The notes beneath the pieces were generated by a model, which saw only the letters and a program-made list of their open reading frames with translations, was not told the DNA's origin and made no database searches. The position numbers and the translations under genes were made by a program. A DNA stretch of 25,023 bases from a virus, in IMG/VR virus record IMGVR_UViG_3300010885_058698, positions 1-25,023 of that record; one strand, 5' to 3'. Below, one piece after another: positions 7,859-13,584 of this stretch. How positions within the stretch are numbered: position 1 is the stretch's first letter; each line of letters opens with the position of its first letter.

Positions 7859-7866
7859 CATAAATA
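7859..7866 (+). promoter_or_regulatory. Late-promoter-like box CATAAATA
   Basis: One mismatch to TATAAATA, placed 42 bases before the ATG at 7909. An AAAGGA ribosome site (7896-7901) follows. Its position between a closed operon and a gene with its own terminator supports promoter function. Confidence 0.6.
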
Positions 7867-7908
7867 TTTACATGCGTTAAGTCGCAGAATTTTTAAAGGA
7901 AATATAAA

Positions 7909-8316
7909 ATGGCAGTTTTTACACGTACAAATGGTAATGCACAAAACGTAGTCAGCGTTGGCAATATTGCTCTAAGCACAGAAGCAGCAAGTGCAAACGT
8001 ATTGATCAGCACAGGTATCGGCAAGCCAGTTCAGGCTTTTGCTATTAACTCTAACGTCTCTATGACCACACAATTTGGTACAGGCGAAGGCGTTGAAACA
8101 ATCCTACGTACTATTGGATTGAATGCTACATTGCTAGCTTACCAAGTTGGCACAGCCAACAACGGCGCTGTTGCAAATGGTCTAATGAGCGTTCTTATTG
8201 AAGAATCAGCATGGACTGCAACAGACCTACAAGCTAACATCGTCGCAGCTACCGCTAGCGGTTACAACACAACTGGTATTGTAGTTACCCAGCCTGGACT
8301 ACGTCTAGCTCAGTAA
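7909..8316 (+). CDS. Small, probably abundant virion protein
   Basis: The 135-residue protein opens MAVFTRTNGNAQNVVSVGN. It is Ala/Thr/Val/Gly-rich with few charges, and codon use is more regular and C-richer than in neighbours (many AAC, ATC, GCA, CTA), as in highly expressed phage genes. The centre reads FGTGEGVETILRTIGLNATL and the end IVVTQPGLRLAQ. It is a single-gene unit, with a late-promoter-like box upstream, a strong AAAGGA ribosome site, and a strong terminator 20 bases after the stop. Together this fits a structural protein needed in many copies, such as a decoration or fibre subunit. No family is recognised. Confidence 0.75.
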   Translation: MAVFTRTNGNAQNVVSVGNIALSTEAASANVLISTGIGKPVQAFAINSNVSMTTQFGTGEGVETILRTIGLNATLLAYQVGTANNGAVANGLMSVLIEESAWTATDLQANIVAATASGYNTTGIVVTQPGLRLAQ

Positions 8317-8335
8317 TTTTAACTTAGGTTAAAAC

Positions 8336-8363
8336 AAAAAGGCACTTTAATAGTGCCTTTTTT
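8336..8363 (+). terminator. Rho-independent terminator
   Basis: AGGCACT (8340-8346), loop TTAAT, AGTGCCT (8352-8358), with an A5 tract before and a six-T run at 8358-8363. A weaker hairpin (TTTTAAC/GTTAAAA, 8317-8334) precedes it directly after the stop codon. It should end transcription of the 7909 gene. Confidence 0.9.
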
Positions 8364-8369
8364 GTTGAC

Positions 8370-8377
8370 TATAAATA
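8370..8377 (+). promoter_or_regulatory. T4-type late promoter TATAAATA
   Basis: Perfect box 6 bases after the terminator T-run and 5 bases before the ATG at 8383. T4 late start sites lie about 6 bases past the box, which here is the A of the ATG, so the transcript would be leaderless. Confidence 0.75.
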
Positions 8378-8382
8378 TTTTT

Positions 8383-8787
8383 ATGAAAACGTTTATATGT
8401 GCTACTCTAATAGATATAACTCCCACTGATGTTATTAAAGGTGACGGTCTTACTCGCGATCAACAACGTAACTGGGAAACAGTGTTACAGGTCTTGGGTT
8501 TAAAAACTCAACCCATAATTTTAGGGGGACCTGAGCTTTTGTCAGATATAGACGGTGTTAGTAAAATTTTTGGAGAATTTTATCAAACCATGCAACAAGT
8601 TTGGATATTTAAATTTGCCAGCGAACAAGATATCTACACTGTGGATCAATTATATGAGGACTTCGAACAGGTACCAGTTATAACTGGGCTTGAAGAATCT
8701 GCTAGGTTCATGCTGCCGATTTTTCATAGCTATGGGATATTAAAAAACATATATTTTTCTACCGTAGATGAGCTAAATATTAATTGA
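8383..8787 (+). CDS. Conserved phage protein of unknown function
   Basis: The 134-residue protein begins MKTFICATLIDITPTDVIKG. The middle is TRDQQRNWETVLQVLGLKTQ, followed by FASEQDIYTVDQLYEDFEQV and a final mixed region. I recall similar proteins in T4-like cyanophages, function unknown. The in-frame GTG at 8353 lies inside the terminator stem and is rejected; ATG 8383 starts the recognisable N-terminus. No Shine-Dalgarno sequence precedes it, in keeping with leaderless translation from the adjacent late promoter. It may serve late in infection. Confidence 0.75.
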   Translation: MKTFICATLIDITPTDVIKGDGLTRDQQRNWETVLQVLGLKTQPIILGGPELLSDIDGVSKIFGEFYQTMQQVWIFKFASEQDIYTVDQLYEDFEQVPVITGLEESARFMLPIFHSYGILKNIYFSTVDELNIN

Positions 8788-8790
8788 TGC

Positions 8791-8830
8791 TACGGCACCA
8801 TTAAGGCTTCTCTTTACGGCACATTTAGGC
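8791..8830 (+). repeat. Imperfect direct repeat TACGGCAC-ATT-A-GGC
   Basis: TACGGCACCATTAAGGC (8791-8807) and TACGGCACATTTAGGC (8815-8830) start 24 bases apart in the 78-base gap between two genes. They could be an operator or duplication scar; no further evidence. Confidence 0.4.
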
Positions 8831-8865
8831 AACAAATTAAAAAGCATCCTAATACAGGATATATA

Positions 8866-9129
8866 ATGAGCAAAACCACCGATATTGAAAAGAAAAACCT
8901 TGAAGCGCACGTAGAACTTTGTGCGGAAAGGTATGCAGCGTTGGAAACTAAACTCGACAATCTAGACAATCGTATGACTGAGATTGAACGTCACATTTCA
9001 GAAATTAAAGACAGTATCACCAATGAAACAGGTGGCATTAATAAACAAATGATAACCATTGGAACTACTGTAGTGGGTGTTATGTTTACAGCCATTATTA
9101 CCCTACTAATTCACTTGGCATCAAAGTGA
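8866..9129 (+). CDS. Coiled-coil protein with C-terminal membrane anchor (holin-like?)
   Basis: The 87-residue protein has a charged heptad-like N-terminal part (ALETKLDNLDNRMTEIERHI, about 25-44) and one hydrophobic segment at about residues 62-84 (MITIGTTVVGVMFTAIITLLI) ending HLASK. This is the layout of XhlA-type accessory lysis proteins, so a membrane or lysis role is possible, though small anchored proteins of other functions look the same. An AATACAGGA sequence lies before the ATG. The next gene starts on a GTG overlapping its stop. It is far from the lysin gene at 21150, which weakens the holin idea. Confidence 0.7.
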   Translation: MSKTTDIEKKNLEAHVELCAERYAALETKLDNLDNRMTEIERHISEIKDSITNETGGINKQMITIGTTVVGVMFTAIITLLIHLASK

Positions 9130-9338
9130 AAATTGTAGAACTTACGCAAAACATAAATGTGGCCATCACAAATGAAGAGGCGGATGTACTGTCTCAATTT
9201 GACGAAGAAACACCTGTTATGGCCAGAGGTGACCTGGATGACCGACAACAGCTTATGGCTAATCAATTAGTAAATAAAAATCTATTAACAAGAAAAAATG
9301 AAAACGGCCGTACCACATACCAAAGAAGAACTAGGTAA
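9126..9338 (+). CDS. Small conserved phage protein, GTG start
   Basis: The 70-residue protein (MKIVELTQNINVAITNEEAD and later LVNKNLLTRKNENGRTTYQR) starts at GTG overlapping the previous TGA (GTGA). The C-terminal half resembles the wing of a winged helix (helix, then LLTRK...GRTTYQRR), but this is weak. Its 3' end overlaps the next gene by 41 bases in another frame, so the two are probably coupled. Function unknown. Confidence 0.6.
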   Translation: MKIVELTQNINVAITNEEADVLSQFDEETPVMARGDLDDRQQLMANQLVNKNLLTRKNENGRTTYQRRTR

Positions 9339-9819
9339 AATCTTAGTTAATTTAGCAATTCACAAAATCAATGATTGGGCAAAATCTGAGCTCAATTATA
9401 TTCGACATGCACTTGAAAAACCATTATTGATACCTATCAGTGATAAATTATGGGTTATAGGAGACTACGTTATACAAAATATCGACAGTCGCCGATTTAA
9501 AGTAACAAAAAATAAAATTATAATACACACATTTTATAGTAAAAGGGCTGCTATATTTTATGCAGCCCTTAGTAAAGTTAAACAATATAAAATAGCAGAT
9601 AAATTGCTAGATGAAGATATTAAAGTAGCCCGACTATATGATGAATGTGAATTTTATTCAAACAAAATTACTTCGAAACACAAAAAAGATAATTTTAAAT
9701 TAACTCTTTGGTCTAATAGATATCTAAATTTTAAAATGCAATTACATCCTGCTAAAAATGATTTAGAGAAAACTATAAGATCTGCTAAATATATGAAAAT
9801 CTGGGAATCTTTAACATGA
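9298..9819 (+). CDS. Conserved phage protein of unknown function
   Basis: The 173-residue Lys-rich, basic protein begins MKTAVPHTKEELGKILVNLA and has a central strand-rich part (ISDKLWVIGDYVIQNIDSRR, KNKIIIHTFYSKRAAIFYAA) followed by helices. It overlaps the preceding gene by 41 bases and the following one by four (ATGA at 9816). I recall similar proteins in marine T4-like phages beside leader-bearing virion genes but no assigned function. The basic charge would fit nucleic-acid contact; this is speculation. Confidence 0.7.
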   Translation: MKTAVPHTKEELGKILVNLAIHKINDWAKSELNYIRHALEKPLLIPISDKLWVIGDYVIQNIDSRRFKVTKNKIIIHTFYSKRAAIFYAALSKVKQYKIADKLLDEDIKVARLYDECEFYSNKITSKHKKDNFKLTLWSNRYLNFKMQLHPAKNDLEKTIRSAKYMKIWESLT

Positions 9820-10487
9820 ATTTAAACGAACTTGCACCAAAAAAAACACAACGATTAAACCGTATAATGGAAAGTCGGTTTGGTTTTGCTATAAATTATA
9901 ACAATCTTACATATGCTAAAGCACAACGATTGAGCATTGCATTAGATGAAAATCTGAACAACATCAGAAAAAGCTACGGTGCTCATACCGCAGAAAAGAA
10001 TCCTAAATATATGGAAATGTTTATGGTTCGAGAAGGGCTAACTGCTTGGTTGGATCAGCACGAAACTCTATTAGAAGGCGAGTTGGAAACAGCAGAAGCC
10101 GTACTAGCAGCCAAAGACATGGTTGACAGCGTTCAGGACATGATCACCGATGCTAGTAAAATGATGAACGAAGAACTTCCTCCTCTACTAGATACCATCA
10201 GGGACCAAATAGGCACTGCTCAAGCAGACAGTTATAAGCAAACTGTAACAGCCGCATTGCAAGGACTAATGGATTCTCTCAATGGTGCCAGAGATGCATT
10301 GGATAACGGTGCTAGAGTACTAGCTGGAGAACAACCTGATCAAGCAATGAATATGGGTGGAGAATTGCCAGGACAATTGCCTCCGGTACTAGATGCGAGC
10401 AGCGACTTGGATGCAGAAGATGACGGATTTGCCGCAACTGATGCCGCGGCCGGCGGCCAAGAAGATCTGGGCAGAGAACGTCGTTAA
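9816..10487 (+). CDS. Putative internal head/core protein with capsid-targeting-like leader
   Basis: The 223-residue protein begins MNLNELAPKKTQRLNRIMES. Ile17-Met18-Glu19 before Ser20 matches the prohead-protease rule, so the first 19 residues may be a removable leader. Residues 60-175 are strongly helical and acidic (LLEGELETAEAVLAAKDMVD, NEELPPLLDTIRDQIG, LMDSLNGARDALDNGA), recalling scaffold or core proteins of T4-like heads. The C-terminal 50 residues are Gly/Asp/Ala/Pro-rich and probably disordered. ATGA overlap joins it to the gene before; its TAA overlaps the next ATG (TAATG). Similar proteins occur in cyanophages as I recall. Head-core function is inferred from composition and leader. 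Confidence 0.65.
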   Translation: MNLNELAPKKTQRLNRIMESRFGFAINYNNLTYAKAQRLSIALDENLNNIRKSYGAHTAEKNPKYMEMFMVREGLTAWLDQHETLLEGELETAEAVLAAKDMVDSVQDMITDASKMMNEELPPLLDTIRDQIGTAQADSYKQTVTAALQGLMDSLNGARDALDNGARVLAGEQPDQAMNMGGELPGQLPPVLDASSDLDAEDDGFAATDAAAGGQEDLGRERR

Positions 10488-10855
10488 TGAGAGCAAACGA
10501 TTTTATATTAGAGTCTGACGGTGAGGATTTCGGAAAAATCCTCACTGCCGTAAATCTATTGCATAATAAAGTTACAGATGGTGAACTTACTCAACAAATA
10601 CCCACAGGTATGGTTATTCGTTATATAAGAAACACCGGAATAACAAATTTTTCTTATGCTGATTTATTGTTAGCCAATGATAAAGAACCAGCTCTTAAAA
10701 ATTTAATCAAAAATATCAATACAGACACTATCACTTTCACGTCTGACACTACTCAAAATATAACCAATCCAGAAAAATATATCGGCGCTGCCGATAATCC
10801 AGAACAAACTGTGTCGAACATGGCCAAAAGCGCCATGAAGCGTAGACAAGACTAA
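10487..10855 (+). CDS. Small protein with capsid-targeting-like leader
   Basis: The 122-residue protein begins MRANDFILESDGEDFGKILT. Ile7-Leu8-Glu9 before Ser10 gives a short leader of the IPIII kind. The body has a helix-rich region (PTGMVIRYIRNTGITNFSYA) and a Thr-rich part (NINTDTITFTSDTTQNITNP), ending in the basic tail KSAMKRRQD. It starts on the stop of the previous leader-bearing gene, so they form a pair as at 5873/6574. A promoter for iscU begins inside its last codons. A role as a packaged head protein is inference. Confidence 0.65.
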   Translation: MRANDFILESDGEDFGKILTAVNLLHNKVTDGELTQQIPTGMVIRYIRNTGITNFSYADLLLANDKEPALKNLIKNINTDTITFTSDTTQNITNPEKYIGAADNPEQTVSNMAKSAMKRRQD

Positions 10856-10871
10856 TTAAATACTGTATAAT
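10843..10871 (+). promoter_or_regulatory. sigma70-type promoter for iscU-iscA
   Basis: TAGACA (10843-10848), 17 bases, TATAAT (10866-10871): one mismatch in 12. Start of transcription would be near 10878, at the AGGAG ribosome site (10878-10882), leaving a leader of only about 11 bases before ATG 10889. Confidence 0.8.
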
Positions 10872-10888
10872 AAACTTAGGAGATTATT

Positions 10889-11281
10889 ATGGCCTATTCA
10901 GAAAAGGTTGTAGATCATTACGAACATCCACGAAATGTGGGCAGCTTTGCTAAAGATGAAGAAGATATTGGCACCGGTATGGTTGGTGCACCTGCTTGCG
11001 GCGATGTAATGAAGCTACAGATAAAGGTAAACAATAAAACGGGCATTATTGAAGATGCGAGATTTAAAACGTATGGCTGCGGGTCGGCGATTGCAAGCAG
11101 TTCTCTTGTTACAGAATGGGTCAAAGGTAAAACACTTGACCAGGCAGCAAGCATTAAGAATTCTCAGATTGCAGAAGAACTCGCCCTCCCTCCGGTCAAA
11201 ATACATTGTAGCATATTGGCCGAGGATGCCATTAAAGCCGCTGTAGAAGACTACAGAAAGAAGCATGATCTCTCTCACTGA
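10889..11281 (+). CDS. iscU: Fe-S cluster scaffold protein IscU
   Basis: The 130-residue protein is full length (E. coli IscU has 128). All functional residues are present: Cys37 with Asp39 (GAPACGDVMK), Cys64 (KTYGCGSAIASSS), and His106-Cys107 (VKIHCSILAEDA). LPPVK at 100-104 is the site bound by the HscA chaperone. It should accept sulfur from a cysteine desulfurase and assemble [2Fe-2S]/[4Fe-4S] clusters. No desulfurase (IscS), HscA/HscB or ferredoxin gene lies in the window, so host partners would be needed. It has its own strong sigma70-type promoter and AGGAG ribosome site, and its end overlaps iscA by 17 bases. The intact active site argues for a working phage-borne metabolic gene. Confidence 0.95.
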   Translation: MAYSEKVVDHYEHPRNVGSFAKDEEDIGTGMVGAPACGDVMKLQIKVNNKTGIIEDARFKTYGCGSAIASSSLVTEWVKGKTLDQAASIKNSQIAEELALPPVKIHCSILAEDAIKAAVEDYRKKHDLSH

Positions 11282-11588
11282 TCGTGCGTACACCAAAGTA
11301 AAACGCCTACTGCAAGCCAAAGACTATGCTGGTATTCGCCTTGGGGTAAAAACTACCGGTTGCTCTGGGCTGGCATATGTGTTAGAATATGTACAAGAAT
11401 ACACGCCTTCGGAATCTGATATAAACTATGGCCAGCAAGACTTTGTGGTACTAGTTGATAAAAAAAATGATGTGTATCTCAAAGGCATCACAGTAGACTA
11501 TGTGCGCCAAGGTCTCAACGAAGGCTTTGAATTTCAAAATCCAAATGAACGCGATCGTTGTGGTTGTGGAAATAGCTTCCGAATTTAA
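11265..11588 (+). CDS. iscA: A-type Fe-S carrier protein (IscA/HesB family)
   Basis: The 107-residue protein has the three cluster-binding cysteines of the family: Cys33 in TTGCSGLAY, and Cys99 and Cys101 in the C-terminal CGCGNSF. Length and order match E. coli IscA (107 residues). A-type carriers take Fe-S clusters from a scaffold and hand them to target apoproteins, especially [4Fe-4S] enzymes. The ATG lies within the last codons of iscU (17-base overlap), so the two are made together. IscA, ErpA and SufA cannot be told apart by eye; the symbol follows the iscU linkage. Confidence 0.93.
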   Translation: MISLTDRAYTKVKRLLQAKDYAGIRLGVKTTGCSGLAYVLEYVQEYTPSESDINYGQQDFVVLVDKKNDVYLKGITVDYVRQGLNEGFEFQNPNERDRCGCGNSFRI

Positions 11589-11661
11589 AATCTGTACGAA
11601 TAATAAAACCTAAAAATTTCGCAAAGGCGGATACACACATATTAGAGAACATCAATACATA

Positions 11662-11877
11662 ATGGAAATACATTTAAATAGGGCACTTAAAAAAGGTGAG
11701 ATAGTTCACCATATCGATGGTAATAAACTAAACAACAGCCTAGACAATTTGTTTTTAACTACAGTTGCCGAACATAATAAACTTCACGCATCATCTGAAA
11801 GTATTGTATTTGAGTTATACAAAAAAGGTGCAGTTACATTTGATAAAGAAACAGGAAGATATAAAATTGCTAATTAA
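11662..11877 (+). CDS. Compact HNH endonuclease, 5' end damaged or unusual
   Basis: The 71 codons from ATG 11662 hold the HNH core VHHIDGNKLNNSLDNLFL followed by TVAEHNKLH, the usual His-His/Asn/His metal site. The same frame continues upstream without a stop to 11614 and encodes family-like sequence (KGGYTHIREHQYI), yet no ATG, GTG or TTG lies there. So either the gene has lost its true start, uses a rare start (ATT at 11641), or is translated from 11662 without its first strand. It stands alone between iscA and the exonuclease gene, as homing-type nucleases do. Its 3' end holds the ribosome site (AGGAAG, 11853-11858) for the next gene. Confidence 0.7.
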   Translation: MEIHLNRALKKGEIVHHIDGNKLNNSLDNLFLTTVAEHNKLHASSESIVFELYKKGAVTFDKETGRYKIAN

Positions 11878-12547
11878 TAAATTTAATTATACAACCATTA
11901 ATAGGGAAACAGTCGATGGAAAACGTCACTATTGTTTACCCGACGGCTCTAAGGTTCCCAGTGTTACTACTATCTTAGATCGTACAAAGCCTGAAGAAAA
12001 ACGACAAGCATTGGCAAATTGGAAACGTCGTGTAGGGGAAGTCCAAGCACAACAAATTACCACTGAAGCAGCTAGTCGTGGCACACGAATGCACAAATGG
12101 TTAGAAACTTATGTCAAAGACGGAGACATGGGGGTTCCTGGCACCAATCCGTTTAGCAAGCAAAGTCATTCAATGGCCAATGTTATTATATTTGAAGGAC
12201 TAGGTAAAAACGTCAGTGAATTCTGGGGAGTAGAAGTTCCTGTTTATTATAGTGGACTATATGCGGGCACCACTGACTGTATTGGCGTGTGGAAAGGCCG
12301 TCCTGCTATAATAGACTTTAAACAGACTAATAAACCTAAAAAACGTGAATGGATTGAAGATTATTTCTTGCAGTTAACTGCTTATGCACTGGCCCATAAC
12401 GAAATGCACGGAACAGATATTAAAACTGGCATTATTTTGATGTGTAGTGCTGACAATCAATATCAGGAATTTGAAATTACGGAACAAGAATTTGACCATT
12501 GGTCCAATGAATGGCTTAAACGAGTGGAACTCTACTACCTGAGTTAA
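11867..12547 (+). CDS. RecB-like PD-(D/E)XK exonuclease
   Basis: The 226-residue nuclease (from the TTG start) has the motif order of RecB/Cas4-type exonucleases: RGTRMH (71-76), a conserved Glu in WGVEVPV (about 123), TDCIGVW (Asp137), IIDFKQT (Asp150, Lys152) and QLTAYALA (Gln169, Tyr173). It should degrade or process DNA ends in replication, recombination or host DNA breakdown. A longer open frame to 11765 overlaps the HNH gene out of frame and has no family-like sequence. TTG 11867 has AGGAAG eight bases upstream and begins the recognisable domain (NKFNYTTINRETVDGKRHY). It overlaps the HNH end by 11 bases, so the HNH insertion may have forced this start. Confidence 0.85.
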   Translation: MLINKFNYTTINRETVDGKRHYCLPDGSKVPSVTTILDRTKPEEKRQALANWKRRVGEVQAQQITTEAASRGTRMHKWLETYVKDGDMGVPGTNPFSKQSHSMANVIIFEGLGKNVSEFWGVEVPVYYSGLYAGTTDCIGVWKGRPAIIDFKQTNKPKKREWIEDYFLQLTAYALAHNEMHGTDIKTGIILMCSADNQYQEFEITEQEFDHWSNEWLKRVELYYLS

Positions 12548-12553
12548 TAAATA
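12546..12553 (+). promoter_or_regulatory. Late-promoter-like box AATAAATA
   Basis: One mismatch to TATAAATA, overlapping the exonuclease stop and 20 bases before ATG 12574. ATCAGGA (12559-12565) serves as ribosome site. The context TTAATAAATATA equals that at 5603-5614. Confidence 0.55.
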
Positions 12554-12573
12554 TAGTATCAGGAATAGACAAA

Positions 12574-13113
12574 ATGGCCATAGTACAAATTTCACAAATT
12601 AAACACAGACACGGTGTACAAACAGATTTACCGCAGTTAGCAACAGCGGAATTGGGTTGGAGCGTTGACACTAGGAAACTATATATTGGTAACGGAACTC
12701 TGTCAGAAGGAGCTCCAGAAGTCGGTAATACCGAAATTCTTACCGAACATAGCAATATACCCAATTACACTGTTTACACTCAGGGGATATCCCCGGGCAC
12801 CACAGCAAATTTGAACTATGGCATTGTTGATTATAATAAACCAGCAGTGTACATACAATACGCCGTTATCAGAGACAACGATGCCCGAACAGGATGGTTC
12901 AAACTTGCATGGAACCGCGGTAATGTAGCGGCGCCCGGTGCTATATCTTACGACGAAGAATACACCGAAACTGCTAATATAGGAATGACATTTGGTGTTA
13001 TTCCAGTGGGAACAACTGGCAGCGGTGCTTATGTACAAATAACAGCCACTACTACATCTTCACCAAGTTTCAGTTCTAATATTCAATATACTGTAAGTAC
13101 TTTAAGTTTTTAA
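12574..13113 (+). CDS. Fibre/tail-type virion protein
   Basis: The 179-residue protein opens MAIVQISQIKHRHGVQTDLP, continuing ATAELGWSVDTRKLYIGNGT and EGAPEVGNTEIL. This start is common in aquatic phage tail-fibre and baseplate-attached proteins: a short domain that reads like a folded structural tag, followed by beta-rich sequence. The rest (YVQITATTTSSPSFSSNIQY) is Thr/Ser-rich and ends TVSTLSF. A late-promoter-like box and ATCAGGA ribosome site precede it. Virion structure is likely from the N-terminal pattern and promoter; the exact location is unknown. Confidence 0.75.
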   Translation: MAIVQISQIKHRHGVQTDLPQLATAELGWSVDTRKLYIGNGTLSEGAPEVGNTEILTEHSNIPNYTVYTQGISPGTTANLNYGIVDYNKPAVYIQYAVIRDNDARTGWFKLAWNRGNVAAPGAISYDEEYTETANIGMTFGVIPVGTTGSGAYVQITATTTSSPSFSSNIQYTVSTLSF

Positions 13114-13125
13114 TTTTATCAAACT

Positions 13126-13572
13126 ATGTGGAATCTATTACCCAGCGAACGCCTTCGCTGTTGGCATGAATTTCGTAAATCAATTAGTCAAAAGAAATTC
13201 GAAGATGCATTAAAAGATACAGTGCATCTTTGGTGCTATGCACCTTATGTAGCCCATTATTTGACCACTGATCAAATTGATCAATGGCCCGGGCCCTGGG
13301 AATTAATTTACGAAAACTATTATTGTGATCTTGCTAAAGCACTTGGAATGCTGTATACTCTATATCTAAGTAGTCATCAATGCGAAATCGAAATAAGAAC
13401 ATATAATGATCCTTCGGCCATGGAACAATATAATTTAGTTTATATTGACAAAGGGAAATATGTTCTTAATTATATCCATGACGAGGTTGTAAATAAGACA
13501 CACGTTAAAAATAATCTAGAATTAGTAGCACGTTTAAATGCTACTGATTTAAATTTAGAAAAAATAAAATAA
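13126..13572 (+). CDS. Conserved phage protein of unknown function
   Basis: The 148-residue protein begins MWNLLPSERLRCWHEFRKSI and has a Trp/Tyr-rich core (DQWPGPWELIYENYYCDLAK, ALGMLYTLYLSSHQCEIEIR) followed by NLVYIDKGKYVLNYIHDEVV. I recall related proteins in T4-like cyanophages, often near structural or nucleotide genes, with no assigned role. It starts 12 bases after the fibre-type gene with no clear ribosome site and ends 12 bases before nrdA. A folded mixed alpha/beta protein is likely; function unknown. Confidence 0.75.
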   Translation: MWNLLPSERLRCWHEFRKSISQKKFEDALKDTVHLWCYAPYVAHYLTTDQIDQWPGPWELIYENYYCDLAKALGMLYTLYLSSHQCEIEIRTYNDPSAMEQYNLVYIDKGKYVLNYIHDEVVNKTHVKNNLELVARLNATDLNLEKIK

Positions 13573-13584
13573 GAGAAAAAATCA

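Noticed and set aside
8862-8867. TATAAT promoter before the 8866 gene
   Set aside because: The hexamer overlaps the ATG itself, so transcription would start inside the gene; chance in AT-rich sequence.
11015-11320. 101-codon - strand frame over the iscU/iscA junction
   Set aside because: iscU and iscA are certain by motif, and the reverse frame has no family features or promoter.
11765-11866. N-terminal extension of the exonuclease
   Set aside because: It overlaps the HNH gene in another frame, has no family-like sequence, and its codons reflect the HNH frame. TTG 11867 has a proper ribosome site.
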